NCBI GenBank assembly: GCA_900537185.1
Contig: LS999828.1
Location: forward strand, 1 to 64,000
Direction of reading: 5' to 3'
From: Cytophagales bacterium Alg240-R148
GTDB taxonomy: Bacteria; Bacteroidota; Bacteroidia; Cytophagales; Cyclobacteriaceae
Length of the DNA: 64,000 nt
Part shown: piece by piece, positions 55,045-64,000 of the stretch
Numbering within the stretch: the first letter of the stretch is position 1
Layout of the letters: the number at the start of each line of letters is the position of its first letter
Notes under the pieces: model-generated
What the model was told of the DNA's origin: nothing
Database searches by the model: none
What the model saw: only the letters and a program-made list of their open reading frames with translations
Made by a program: the position numbers and the translations under genes

Positions 55045-55503
55045 TCACCCAAAAAAACCAATGCCCCTCGCCATTAAAGTTGCCAAAAAAGGGATCAGAA
55101 TAGCAACCATAAGTTCCGAATGGATCAACCGTTTAAGAAGTTGGTATGTTTCTGGATCAATTGCAATAGATTCCTTTTGTTTGATTTTTTTCCGCCATTT
55201 AATAAAGAATATTGTGGGGTAAATAGAAAGCGCACCCACCACTGTAAACAATGCTAACTTGGACCACATCAAATAGTTGTTTAAATAATAACCAGATCCT
55301 TTTCCAAAATAAAAAATTTTCAAGAGGCCTGTTGTAAAAATCAAAACAGAGGCAACGCCGTAAAGCATATCTGCTTTGGATATTTTTGAAGCTTCTTGGT
55401 AGGTAAGTTTTGTTTTCAAAAGTAGGAGCTCAACACTTAAACTTACAAACAACAAAATGATTCCTATAAAGTGGAACGCAGTAACTACAGAGGTGACAAT
55501 CAT
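55045..55503 (-). CDS. DUF2214 family membrane protein
   Basis: 152 residues with four predicted membrane helices (about 7-27, 47-67, 80-100 and 130-148) and a lysine-rich loop. The layout fits the DUF2214 family of small inner-membrane proteins, whose role is not known. It converges on the sensor kinase with a gap of 7 bp and stands alone. Confidence 0.82.
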   Translation of the reverse strand: MIVTSVVTAFHFIGIILLFVSLSVELLLLKTKLTYQEASKISKADMLYGVASVLIFTTGLLKIFYFGKGSGYYLNNYLMWSKLALFTVVGALSIYPTIFFIKWRKKIKQKESIAIDPETYQLLKRLIHSELMVAILIPFLATLMARGIGFFG

Positions 55504-55639
55504 AGTATAACAATTTGGTTCTAAATTACTTATTTATTGGACCAACCCAAATGCATTCACTAGTGAAATGCCAATATTTTACTCTCAAACATCTTTTCCA
55601 CTCCTTCAATCCACTCTTTCTCCACCAATACTCCTGTTC

Positions 55640-58084
55640 TTATTCTTGCTGTATAGAATGAATTGGGTTGCGCAAAATTGCGGATACAATTTTATATCCT
55701 ACAGATAAAAGTGCTACGGCTACGGCCAAGACAAGCGCAATCAAAAAAGGATTTTGGTCTATTTGGATGTGGTAAACGAAGGAGTCCAACCATTGATTTA
55801 ACAAGAACCACGAAGGTAGTACGGCCAAGACATTGGCAACTAAAACCAAAACCAAAAACTCTTTAAACAACACCATAAATAACGCTGTAGGAGTCGCCCC
55901 CAGTACTTTTCTAATTCCTAATTCTTTTGTTTTTAATTCGGCCATAAACGAGGCCAATCCAAATAAGCCCAAACAAGCAACCAGAATGGCCAGCATTGTA
56001 AATGTCGTAATTATGGACCCCAAGCTGGTGTCTTCTTTGTACATGTTATCGTAAAAACTATCTAAAAAGAAAAAATCAAATGGCTGAGCAGGCAGCATTG
56101 TTTCCCATATTGTTTTAGCTTTTTCCACGGCTGTTTTTGCATCGCCTTTGAACCGGACACTAACAAACCTTTTGTGGGGTTGGTAGAGGTGCAACATCAA
56201 TGGTTCTACTTCTGATTTGAGCGAAGCGTAGTTAAAGTTCTTCACCACTCCTATTATAGCCCCCACTTTCGGAGTATCCAACCCATATACATATTCAAAA
56301 GGTTTGCCAATAGGGTCTTTTATATTGTAAAACTCAACAGCAGCCTCATTGAGTAAAAAAGCATGCTGTTGGTCATTAACGGAATGGTTAAAATCACGTC
56401 CTTCCGCAACCGATATTTTATATGTTTTTAAAAATGCCGGGTCACAAGATATTATGCGAATCCCACGGTATCCATTATCAGTTTCCCCACCTTCTTGGGG
56501 TGGGGCACTTGCTATCTCCGGAATTCTGACTGTCATCACATGCACTCTTTGCCCGGGGACAACCGAAGAAGCAGAGGCTGCCACAAAAGAAGCATCTGCC
56601 GACAGAGCATTTCTCAACGACTCCACCTCCTGGGAAGGACCGCGCAACATTGGTAAATTCATTACCAGCACCCCCTCTTTCTCGAACCCTGCATCCCTTG
56701 CATCAATAAAATGCAGTTGCTGGTTGATTACTAGGGTGCCTGTTATTAACAATACCGAAATTGTAAATTGAAATAGAACCAAACCCCTGCGCAAATAAAT
56801 GGTAAATTGACTTCCTTGTAACCCTCCCGTATTTTTCAATACCTTGATAATGCCCATAGACGACAATACCAAAGCCGGGTAAATTCCAGCAAAAAACCCT
56901 GTAATTAGCACAATTAATATTGTCCAACCCAATAACACCGTATTGTCAATAAGGTTAACAGCCAACATCTTTCCTGTTGCTTCATTAAACTCTGGCAATA
57001 CGAGCCAAGTACCTATCAATGCCAAAACCAAAGACAAAAAAACCGTGCAATAAGATTCTGTCATAAACTGTATAAAAACCAACCTTTTTTCTGCACCCAT
57101 TACTTTGCGCAACGCAACTTCTTTCCCTCTTCTAGCAGAACGGGCCGATGCCAAATTCATATAATTGACACATGCCAACAAAATGACCAATACGGCAACA
57201 GATGCAAATATTTTTATGTATTGTACATCGTTGTTGCTTTCCATTTCTTTTTCTTGGTTGCCGCTTAAATGAATGGACGACAAGGGCTGGAACAAGGTTT
57301 TAATGGTCAAATCTTCGGGCACATTTGAAGAGTCGGCACTGGTGTTATAGCCGTAGTGTCTGTATACATCCGCATTAACTTTATTAAAAAAAACTTCCGT
57401 ATTGGTGGCTGGGTTTAATTTAATGTAAGAGTAGAACCGAGCAGGGCCATGGCCATCCAGACTGGGCCATCTGGAACGAAGATCTGCCATAGGAACCAGC
57501 ATATCGAATTTAAAATGGGAATTCGTTGGTAAGTCCTGAACCACTGCGGCAACAGTGTAGGTTACGCCATTTCCTTGTACAAGCTGCCCAATTGGGTCGG
57601 TATTTCCAAAATAACGCTGTGCCGTTGAAGCGGTCATGGTTAGGTTGCGAGGCAATGACATAGCGTTTTCTGGACTCCCAGCTTCAAATTCCAAACTAAA
57701 TACATCAAAAAAGGTGGAGTCTACATGTAAAAAGTTCTTTTCCAAAAACTGCTCGGATTCAAAAGAAAATAATACTGGCGCCGAAGGCCTGCACAACCGC
57801 AGTCCTTTTTCAATTTCGGAATACTCGGCTGTGAGTGTTGGAATCATAAACCCCTGCCCCGCTGTCCAGGTACTTTCTTCTTCCCCTTGTAAGTAATAAG
57901 ATTGTAACCGGTATATGTGCTCGTGTCCTTCAAAGTGTTTGTCGTAACTCAGTTCGTCTTGCACATAGAGCAAAATTAATATGCTTACCATTAACCCAGT
58001 AGACAACCCAAGTATATTGATTAAACTATAACCAGGGTACCGAAGCAAATTTCTTAGAGTAATCTTAATTATATTTTTGACCAT
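55640..58084 (-). CDS. FtsX-type ABC transporter permease (MacB-like), second orphan copy
   Basis: 814 residues from the ATG at 58084. An upstream ATG at 58132 would add a low-complexity Asn/Lys tract, while the family starts with MVKNIIKITLRNLLRYPGYS. The layout matches the other permease: helix, MacB periplasmic domain, FtsX block (SARRGKEVALRKVMGA), second periplasmic part, and a final FtsX block (LKTKELGIRKVLGAT). No ATPase gene is adjacent. Substrate unknown. It is divergent from the AraC-type regulator, which may control it. Confidence 0.88.
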   Translation of the reverse strand: MVKNIIKITLRNLLRYPGYSLINILGLSTGLMVSILILLYVQDELSYDKHFEGHEHIYRLQSYYLQGEEESTWTAGQGFMIPTLTAEYSEIEKGLRLCRPSAPVLFSFESEQFLEKNFLHVDSTFFDVFSLEFEAGSPENAMSLPRNLTMTASTAQRYFGNTDPIGQLVQGNGVTYTVAAVVQDLPTNSHFKFDMLVPMADLRSRWPSLDGHGPARFYSYIKLNPATNTEVFFNKVNADVYRHYGYNTSADSSNVPEDLTIKTLFQPLSSIHLSGNQEKEMESNNDVQYIKIFASVAVLVILLACVNYMNLASARSARRGKEVALRKVMGAEKRLVFIQFMTESYCTVFLSLVLALIGTWLVLPEFNEATGKMLAVNLIDNTVLLGWTILIVLITGFFAGIYPALVLSSMGIIKVLKNTGGLQGSQFTIYLRRGLVLFQFTISVLLITGTLVINQQLHFIDARDAGFEKEGVLVMNLPMLRGPSQEVESLRNALSADASFVAASASSVVPGQRVHVMTVRIPEIASAPPQEGGETDNGYRGIRIISCDPAFLKTYKISVAEGRDFNHSVNDQQHAFLLNEAAVEFYNIKDPIGKPFEYVYGLDTPKVGAIIGVVKNFNYASLKSEVEPLMLHLYQPHKRFVSVRFKGDAKTAVEKAKTIWETMLPAQPFDFFFLDSFYDNMYKEDTSLGSIITTFTMLAILVACLGLFGLASFMAELKTKELGIRKVLGATPTALFMVLFKEFLVLVLVANVLAVLPSWFLLNQWLDSFVYHIQIDQNPFLIALVLAVAVALLSVGYKIVSAILRNPIHSIQQE

Positions 58085-58298
58085 GGCACATTTGTTTTTG
58101 TTGTTGTGGTTTTTGTTGCTGTTACGGAACATAATATGAACAATTGAACCTAAAAGGGCTATGGTATTTCTTTGAGTGGTAACCGTTTATAAAAACCTTG
58201 CGTATACCCCAGTACCACACTCCACCTTCCCAACAATAGGGCTTGGAAGTTTGTAATTAAAAAAAATAGTATGTAATATACTCTCAAATTATAGAGGA

Positions 58299-59207
58299 AT
58301 GGTACTGCACGAATTTCCCGACCTTCATTGGCTTAAAAAAAATATCGAAAATGATTTCGAAGCTGTCCCCCTTCCGGTTAAAAACACCAATAAAAAAGGA
58401 TGGCCATCGGTGGTTTTGAATGTAGAAAATAGAGCAGCGGTACGCGACAACATTAAAGGCCCCATTTCTATTTTTTGTAATCTAAAAGGCCAAAGTAGGG
58501 TAGTCTTAGAAAACAAAGCAGTTCTTATTCCTGAAGGAACCTTTTTGATTAGCAACCAGGATCAATTATACAATTTAGAAACATTTAAAAACACCGAAAC
58601 TTTTAACATTCATTTTGGAGCGGACATCAGCACCCAGGCCCTGGGTGCAATGGATTTAAGTATGCAGCAGATACTGGATGGCCGCTTTTCTAAAACACCA
58701 CTGTTCCACAACCATTTGATCCAGCAAGACGGCCAATTTCAAGCGTTGTGTAAGCAGTTGCTACACGTTGCAAAAAATACGCTACAAAAAGAAGAAATTC
58801 TTTTTGCATTGGCCCTTTACATGGCACAACAGTACCGCAAACAGACCAACACCATACATAATTTATCGCCAACCAAAAAAAGTACAAAGGAAGAAGTATA
58901 CAAAAGACTCTCCTTTGCTACTGACTTCATTTACAGCAACTTTCATTTGGATATAAACCTGGCAACCTTAGCCCAACAATCGGCCATGTCGAAGTTTCAC
59001 TTTTTAAGGTTGTTCAAAGCAGTACACCACTATTCTCCACATCAATTTATTACTTCGTTGAGAATTAAGAAAGCTGAAAATTTATTAAAAACATCGAATA
59101 AAAGTATTGACCATATTGCGCAAGAGGTCGGGCTCAACAACGGCAGTTCTTTGAGCAGATTGTTCTATCAAAAAACAGGAGCATACCCGTCTACCTTAAG
59201 AAAATAA
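58299..59207 (+). CDS. AraC-family transcriptional regulator
   Basis: 302 residues. An N-terminal cupin-like sensing domain (about 20-190) is followed by two helix-turn-helix units at the C-terminus (NLATLAQQSAMSKFHFLRLF, then DHIAQEVGLNNGSSLSRLFYQKTG). It starts 214 bp from the divergent permease, so it could control it. The inducer is unknown. Confidence 0.92.
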   Translation: MVLHEFPDLHWLKKNIENDFEAVPLPVKNTNKKGWPSVVLNVENRAAVRDNIKGPISIFCNLKGQSRVVLENKAVLIPEGTFLISNQDQLYNLETFKNTETFNIHFGADISTQALGAMDLSMQQILDGRFSKTPLFHNHLIQQDGQFQALCKQLLHVAKNTLQKEEILFALALYMAQQYRKQTNTIHNLSPTKKSTKEEVYKRLSFATDFIYSNFHLDINLATLAQQSAMSKFHFLRLFKAVHHYSPHQFITSLRIKKAENLLKTSNKSIDHIAQEVGLNNGSSLSRLFYQKTGAYPSTLRK

Positions 59208-59268
59208 AAAAATAGCAATTTTGGTCATGGAGGAGTAGGGCATAATTGGCCATCTTTATAAAAAAACT

Positions 59269-59976
59269 ATGAAAACTTATATCGACTTTGGCTTCGTACT
59301 TTTAACCATCCTTTTTCTGTTTTGGACGATTCTCCCCTTTGTCAAGGCTTACAAGACACTCAAGATAGAGCCATTACAGGGGAAATTGCTGCTTTACAAA
59401 GTAATTGGTTTGCTTGTTATTTGGACCCTATTAATCTCTTTACTGTCCTTATCCGGTTTCTTTTCAGATTTTTCCAGATTGCCGCCAAGGCCTTTGATAA
59501 TGATCGTAACTCCTATGGTTTTGTTGTTTTTTTTAATGAAAAATGCGCTGTTTCAGAGATTACTGACCGCTATCCCAAAAAGAAAATTGATGCAATTGCA
59601 AGTTTTTCGGGTAGTGGTTGAAATCTTACTATTTTTCTTGTTTTTAGAAAACCTTTTGCCTTTTCATATGACATTTGAAGGATATAATTTTGATATTTTA
59701 GTTGGTATAACTGGTCCTTTATTCGCCTGGATTTGTTTTGGTTCTAACCGGAACAACATTAGGTTGGCAAAAATATGGAACTACCTGGGGCTTTTGTTAT
59801 TGTTGAACATTGTAGTAATTGCTGTACTTTCCATGCCCACCCCGATTCGACAATTTATGAATGAACCCGCCAACACCATTGTTGCAACATTCCCAATCGT
59901 TTGGCTGCCAAGCTTGTTGGTACCAATGGCTTATTACCTACATGTATTTTCTTTGTACCAACTAAAAAACGATTAG
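59269..59976 (+). CDS. Integral membrane protein of unknown function
   Basis: 235 residues with about seven hydrophobic helices, spaced from residue 6 to 230, and a basic loop (PKRKLMQLQ) near residue 105. No transporter or enzyme motif is recognised. It follows the AraC gene by 61 bp on the same strand and could be its regulated partner, which is only inference. Confidence 0.75.
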   Translation: MKTYIDFGFVLLTILFLFWTILPFVKAYKTLKIEPLQGKLLLYKVIGLLVIWTLLISLLSLSGFFSDFSRLPPRPLIMIVTPMVLLFFLMKNALFQRLLTAIPKRKLMQLQVFRVVVEILLFFLFLENLLPFHMTFEGYNFDILVGITGPLFAWICFGSNRNNIRLAKIWNYLGLLLLLNIVVIAVLSMPTPIRQFMNEPANTIVATFPIVWLPSLLVPMAYYLHVFSLYQLKND

Positions 59977-60054
59977 TTTATTCTGAGTGTATTCATAAGC
60001 AACTGTTCAACCGATTTTATCCACTTAAAAAAGGCTAAAAGCATTAAAAAAAAT

Positions 60055-60062
60055 TATATTTG
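60055..60062 (+). promoter_or_regulatory. TAnnTTTG promoter box of the sbcDC operon
   Basis: TATATTTG matches the -7 consensus exactly, 40 bp before the sbcD start. No clear -33 TTG was seen at the right distance. Confidence 0.45.
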
Positions 60063-60102
60063 AACAACTCGGACAACTAGAAACAATCCCGGGTGTGTTT
60101 AT

Positions 60103-61317
60103 ATGAAAATTTTACATACAGCAGACTGGCATTTAGGTAAGAGATTATATGGCAACGATCTTCACGAAGACCAAACATTTTTCATTAAATGGTTGCTTGA
60201 AGAAATTGAGTCGCAAAAAATAGATTATTTGCTTATTTCTGGAGATATTTTTGACTTGGCCAACCCTTCTAACGAAGCAAGGAAACTCTACTACCAAACT
60301 TTAATTGCCATCATTCAAAAAAAATGTAAAATTATCATAACTGGAGGCAACCACGACAGTCCTTCCGTATTAAATGCACCCAAAGAATTGCTCCATGCAC
60401 TAGATATTACAGTAGTAGGTGGTATGCCCAATCCATTGGACCAAATGGTGGTTCCGTTGACCAACAAAAAAGGAGAAACAGAGGCGGTTGTTGCAGCCGT
60501 CCCATTTTTAAGAGATGCAGATTTAAGAAAACACCAAGTGGGTACCAGCCATGAAGACAGAATGGAAGCGATTCGGAGTGGCGTAAAACATGTCTTTGAT
60601 GCAATGGCCGATCTGGCGTCCAAACGATATCCTGGCCTCCCATTAATTGGCATGGGCCATTTGTTTGCGCATGGTGTTAGAACTTCGGAATCGGAAAGAG
60701 AAATTCAAATTGGCAATTTGGCAGGAATTGATGCTACTGCATTCAGTGCTGCCTATGATTACATAGCCTTGGGGCACATACACCAGCCTCAATCGGTAGG
60801 AACGTCGGGCAAAATATTATATTCAGGATCGCCAATTGCGCTTTCTTTTAGTGAAAAAAACGATCCCAAAAGAGTGGTGGTCATAGAAATAAAAAAAGGT
60901 ATTGTGTTCAAAAGCCATCCAATTCCTCAAGCCAGAAGGTTGGTCAAAATCACAGGAGATTTGCCCACCATTGCGGGCAAACTGGAGGCCTTTGACCCGC
61001 AAGAGGCGCCTCTAAAATGCTTTTTAGAAATCGAGCTCATAGAAACCCAATACGATCCTTCCAAAATCATAGCGTTAGAGGCGTTATTGGAAGCATTTTC
61101 GCACCCAAAAGCCCTGGTTATTAAACATAGAATACAATTCAAAGATGTGGTTCATGGCGCCCATCAATTGTTTAACTCGGATCAACGCCTTGAAGAATTA
61201 CAACCCCATGAAGTGTTTAAAAAAAGGTTGGATTCAGAAGTTTTGGATAATGAAAAGAGGTCTTTATTGGAAGCCGCATTTTCCGAGATTGTAGAACAAC
61301 TCAACCAAGGAGCATGA
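60103..61317 (+). CDS. sbcD: SbcD nuclease subunit
   Basis: 404 residues, a calcineurin-like metallophosphoesterase with the metal ligands Asp8 and His10 (DWHLGK), Asp48 (SGDIFD) and Asn83-His84 (GGNHDS). Later motifs are GHLFAHG and ALGHIHQP. SbcD is the nuclease of the SbcCD complex, which cuts DNA hairpins and double-strand-break ends in a reaction driven by SbcC. Its stop overlaps the sbcC start (ATGA), the usual coupled arrangement. Confidence 0.95.
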   Translation: MKILHTADWHLGKRLYGNDLHEDQTFFIKWLLEEIESQKIDYLLISGDIFDLANPSNEARKLYYQTLIAIIQKKCKIIITGGNHDSPSVLNAPKELLHALDITVVGGMPNPLDQMVVPLTNKKGETEAVVAAVPFLRDADLRKHQVGTSHEDRMEAIRSGVKHVFDAMADLASKRYPGLPLIGMGHLFAHGVRTSESEREIQIGNLAGIDATAFSAAYDYIALGHIHQPQSVGTSGKILYSGSPIALSFSEKNDPKRVVVIEIKKGIVFKSHPIPQARRLVKITGDLPTIAGKLEAFDPQEAPLKCFLEIELIETQYDPSKIIALEALLEAFSHPKALVIKHRIQFKDVVHGAHQLFNSDQRLEELQPHEVFKKRLDSEVLDNEKRSLLEAAFSEIVEQLNQGA

Positions 61318-64000
61318 AAATACTTAAAATTAGTTTTAAAAACATCAACGCTTTAAAAGGCGAGCACCTAGTTGATTTCACTCAAGAGCCCTTGGTTTCC
61401 TCTGGAATTTTTGCCATCACCGGCCAAACTGGAAGTGGCAAAACAACACTTTTGGATGTCATTTCTTTGGCCTTGTACAACCGAATACCTCGATTGGAAA
61501 ACAAAATTTCCAAACAATTGATTAATACTACAGGGGCAGTCCTTACCAGAAACACGATGGACGCCTATGCAACCGTAACCTTCGAGTGTGCCAAAGGCAT
61601 ACACACTTCGTCTTGGAGCATCCACAAAGCTAAAAACGGAAACTTGCAAGATTACCACATGGAAATTGCCGATGCCCAAGGCAACATATTACCAATAAAA
61701 AAAGGGAATGTGCCCCAAGAAAATGAAGCTTTAATTGGGTTGAGTTACGAGCAATTTACAAGGTCCATGGTATTGGCACAAGGAGAGTTTGCCCGTTTTC
61801 TAAAATCAGATAAATCGGAAAGAGGCAAGTTGCTTGAGAAAATAACTGGAACTGAAATATACAGGAACATAGGCCAACTCGTTTTTGATCGGTTTCGAAC
61901 CTTTTCTCAATCTTTATCAGGGCTCAATACCCTCCACCAAAACCTTTTAGAAAAAATAGACCCGAAAGAATCCATTGCGCTGGCACAAGTTCAATTTGAT
62001 GAAAAAGAAAAGGAGATTAATACAACTTTAATTGACCAAAAAAATATTGAAGCGCAATTAAAACAATTAGGAGAAATAAAGATTTTAGAAAATAAAAGTG
62101 AAAACAGCGAGGTTGCTACTCAAAAAGCCCAAGAAGCACTTCGGGCATTTAAAAATGTAGAATTAGCTAAAATAAAACAACACCAACAATTGCTGCCATA
62201 TGAAATTGAAATTCGCAAATGGCAGCAACTCCAATTGACCTTGGAACAAATCAATACGCAAAAAAACAACCATATATTGGACCAACAGCGTGCCGTTCAA
62301 TTAAAAGAAAAAAGTACGATTTCCTTGCAAAAATTAATTCAGTCTACCCAAACGGAAAATAATTTATTGGAAGCAGCACGTAGGTTTGAAGATAAGGTGG
62401 AAGGGTACATAAGAGAAATACAGGATCTCAGGCTCCAATGTGCCAAACAAATGGAGCCCCTCCAGATTGCTGCTAAAAAAATCAACTTAGAGATAAACAC
62501 AAACAATCTTCAAGAAAATTTTGACCTGGTACAATCTCGCTTGGACGCCATCGATCAATTGGCATTACCAGATTCTTTTTTTGATCAAGATTTCCCTCGT
62601 TTATTGGAGCAACAGCATGCTAAAAAAGACATTTTATTGCTATTGCAAAAAGAAAAGTCCATACATGCGGAGTTGACCGAACAACAAAATACATTCCGGC
62701 AGCAGACCACGCAAACGCAGCAACAATTACAGGAGCTACCAAAAAAAATTGACAGACAAAAGTTAGTGGTACAAAACCAAAAGCTCACCTTAAAAAATTT
62801 GGAGCAAAAAGTTGAGATTGAAACACTAAAAGCAAAATACGAAACAGACCGAGCCAAATTAGAACCTGGCCAACCTTGTTTTTTATGTGGCGCACTGGAC
62901 CACCCTTTAGCAACCCATTACAAACCCAATAAGACAGAGGCAGAGCAAAAGCTCAAAGCTCAAAACGAAGTATTGTTCGAAGCCAACAAGTTGCTTACAA
63001 GACTAGAAACAGAATGGACCAACGAACAAGAAAAACTGGTACAGCTGAATGCCTCCCATAGTGCAACTGAAGAAAAAATTAAACGAATAGAGGGCCAGAT
63101 TACCAACTTGGAAAATGGATTTCAATGCCCAACACCGCAATACGATATAGACGCGCTCATAAAAGAAAACCTAGAGTCAATAGAGCAAATAAACAAAGAT
63201 ATTAAAGTAAAAAACGACAACGAGCAGTGTCAATTCGTATTAACCGCTATTAAAGAAACCCTTTTAACCATTGGCAATGGCAAAAAAATTAAGAAAGAAA
63301 AAGATTTGCTTTTTAAGGGGGAAGACATTAGAAGCCAAACCAGTCCTTTAACAAAATTACTAGCAGAAAACATTACTACTGCCAACACATTGAATAATAC
63401 CATCGAAAAGCTGGATACTGAATTAAAACTACTGGAAAAAAAGATTCAGGACTCTGAAAAGCCTTTATTGCCTTTACTAAAAGAAATTGGGTTTACTTCC
63501 ATTCGGGAAGCAATGAAGGCCATGCTAACGCCGCAACAATTTAGTCTTTTACAAGATCAATTTAATGGTCTAAACGAAAGTGTTAATTTAAATGAACAAA
63601 CCCTGCACGAAATAAAAAACCAAATACAAGTACAAAAAGAAAAAGTAACGCTCCAAACCGAACAAGAAGGGCTTGAAATTAAGTCAAAAATTGAAACCAA
63701 ACTGCTCCACTTACAAACCCAAAGAGACCAGCACCTTTCGTACCTATCGGAACAAAACAAATACCAATCAGAACTAAAAACCATTGTAGAAGAAAAAGCC
63801 ACAAAACAACAAGAAAACGAAAAATGGATACTTCTCAACGAATATATTGGAGATGCCAATGGTAAAAAATTCAGCACGTTTGCACAGCAATTGACAATGC
63901 AGCAATTAATTTTCCTGGCCAATAACCAATTGACCTCTCTGACCAAAAGGTATTCCTTGGACTTGCCCATTGAATCGACTGAAGAAGATAATTTGGTGGT
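61314..64000 (+). CDS. sbcC: SbcC ATPase subunit, 3' end outside the window
   Basis: The frame is open to the right edge, giving 895 complete residues of a protein that usually has about 1000-1200. The N-terminal Walker A (GQTGSGKTT, 40-48) and the Q-loop region (LAQGEFARFL) are followed by long coiled coils. The zinc hook is CFLCG in PGQPCFLCGALDHP. The distal Walker B lobe lies beyond the edge. It forms a heteromer with SbcD and tethers DNA ends. The ATG overlaps the sbcD stop by 4 bp. Confidence 0.93.
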   Translation, partial: MKILKISFKNINALKGEHLVDFTQEPLVSSGIFAITGQTGSGKTTLLDVISLALYNRIPRLENKISKQLINTTGAVLTRNTMDAYATVTFECAKGIHTSSWSIHKAKNGNLQDYHMEIADAQGNILPIKKGNVPQENEALIGLSYEQFTRSMVLAQGEFARFLKSDKSERGKLLEKITGTEIYRNIGQLVFDRFRTFSQSLSGLNTLHQNLLEKIDPKESIALAQVQFDEKEKEINTTLIDQKNIEAQLKQLGEIKILENKSENSEVATQKAQEALRAFKNVELAKIKQHQQLLPYEIEIRKWQQLQLTLEQINTQKNNHILDQQRAVQLKEKSTISLQKLIQSTQTENNLLEAARRFEDKVEGYIREIQDLRLQCAKQMEPLQIAAKKINLEINTNNLQENFDLVQSRLDAIDQLALPDSFFDQDFPRLLEQQHAKKDILLLLQKEKSIHAELTEQQNTFRQQTTQTQQQLQELPKKIDRQKLVVQNQKLTLKNLEQKVEIETLKAKYETDRAKLEPGQPCFLCGALDHPLATHYKPNKTEAEQKLKAQNEVLFEANKLLTRLETEWTNEQEKLVQLNASHSATEEKIKRIEGQITNLENGFQCPTPQYDIDALIKENLESIEQINKDIKVKNDNEQCQFVLTAIKETLLTIGNGKKIKKEKDLLFKGEDIRSQTSPLTKLLAENITTANTLNNTIEKLDTELKLLEKKIQDSEKPLLPLLKEIGFTSIREAMKAMLTPQQFSLLQDQFNGLNESVNLNEQTLHEIKNQIQVQKEKVTLQTEQEGLEIKSKIETKLLHLQTQRDQHLSYLSEQNKYQSELKTIVEEKATKQQENEKWILLNEYIGDANGKKFSTFAQQLTMQQLIFLANNQLTSLTKRYSLDLPIESTEEDNLV

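Overview
The window looks like a chromosomal segment of a Bacteroidota bacterium (Cytophagia or Flavobacteriia type). The evidence is family content typical of that phylum: a GLPGLI-family protein beside a TonB-dependent outer-membrane protein, SpvB/RHS-like secreted proteins, large FtsX-type permeases, a beta-propeller/Y_Y_Y sensor kinase, a tyrosine ammonia-lyase of Flavobacterium type, weak Shine-Dalgarno sites and promoter boxes of the TAnnTTTG kind. The DNA is AT-rich. No phage, insertion sequence, CRISPR array or rRNA was seen; there is one tRNA.

Left part (1-14916): two very large secreted YD/RHS-like proteins on the minus strand, one running off the left edge and carrying a leucine-rich repeat block, with a small secreted protein between them. 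Then on the plus strand come a divergent SRAP/YedK-like protein, a FabH-type ketosynthase, two small unknown proteins, an S41 protease and a lipoprotein alpha/beta hydrolase. A lone PARP-like ADP-ribosyltransferase (minus) and a DNA-alkylation-repair HEAT-repeat protein (plus) follow.

Centre (14913-33590): a 19-gene, 18.7-kb, tightly packed minus-strand operon for a flexirubin/aryl-polyene pigment. Tyrosine ammonia-lyase would make the 4-coumarate starter. Two acyl carrier proteins, three intact ketosynthases, a chain-length-factor-like partner, a ketoreductase and two hotdog dehydratases would build the polyene. Acyltransferases, a methyltransferase, a flavin desaturase-like enzyme and a thioesterase would tailor it. 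An MMPL exporter, a LolA-like carrier and a lipoprotein would move it to the outer membrane. No adenylating 4-coumarate ligase and no dialkylresorcinol genes lie in the window, so the pathway must be completed elsewhere or differ. A perfect 8-bp dyad lies 42 bp upstream of the first gene.

Right part (33591-64000): two amidohydrolase-like secreted proteins, ArsC, an Lrp/AsnC regulator, a DUF1338 protein, an FtsX-type permease, a secreted lectin-like protein whose C-terminus resembles the membrane-binding domain of cholesterol-dependent cytolysins, tRNA-Thr, a YceI-like lipoprotein, and a two-component system divergent from a GLPGLI/TonB-dependent outer-membrane pair. Three GTTAAC boxes at exact 10-bp spacing sit between these two transcription units. 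A large sensor kinase, a DUF2214 membrane protein, a second FtsX-type permease, an AraC regulator, a membrane protein and sbcD-sbcC (sbcC cut by the right edge) complete the window.
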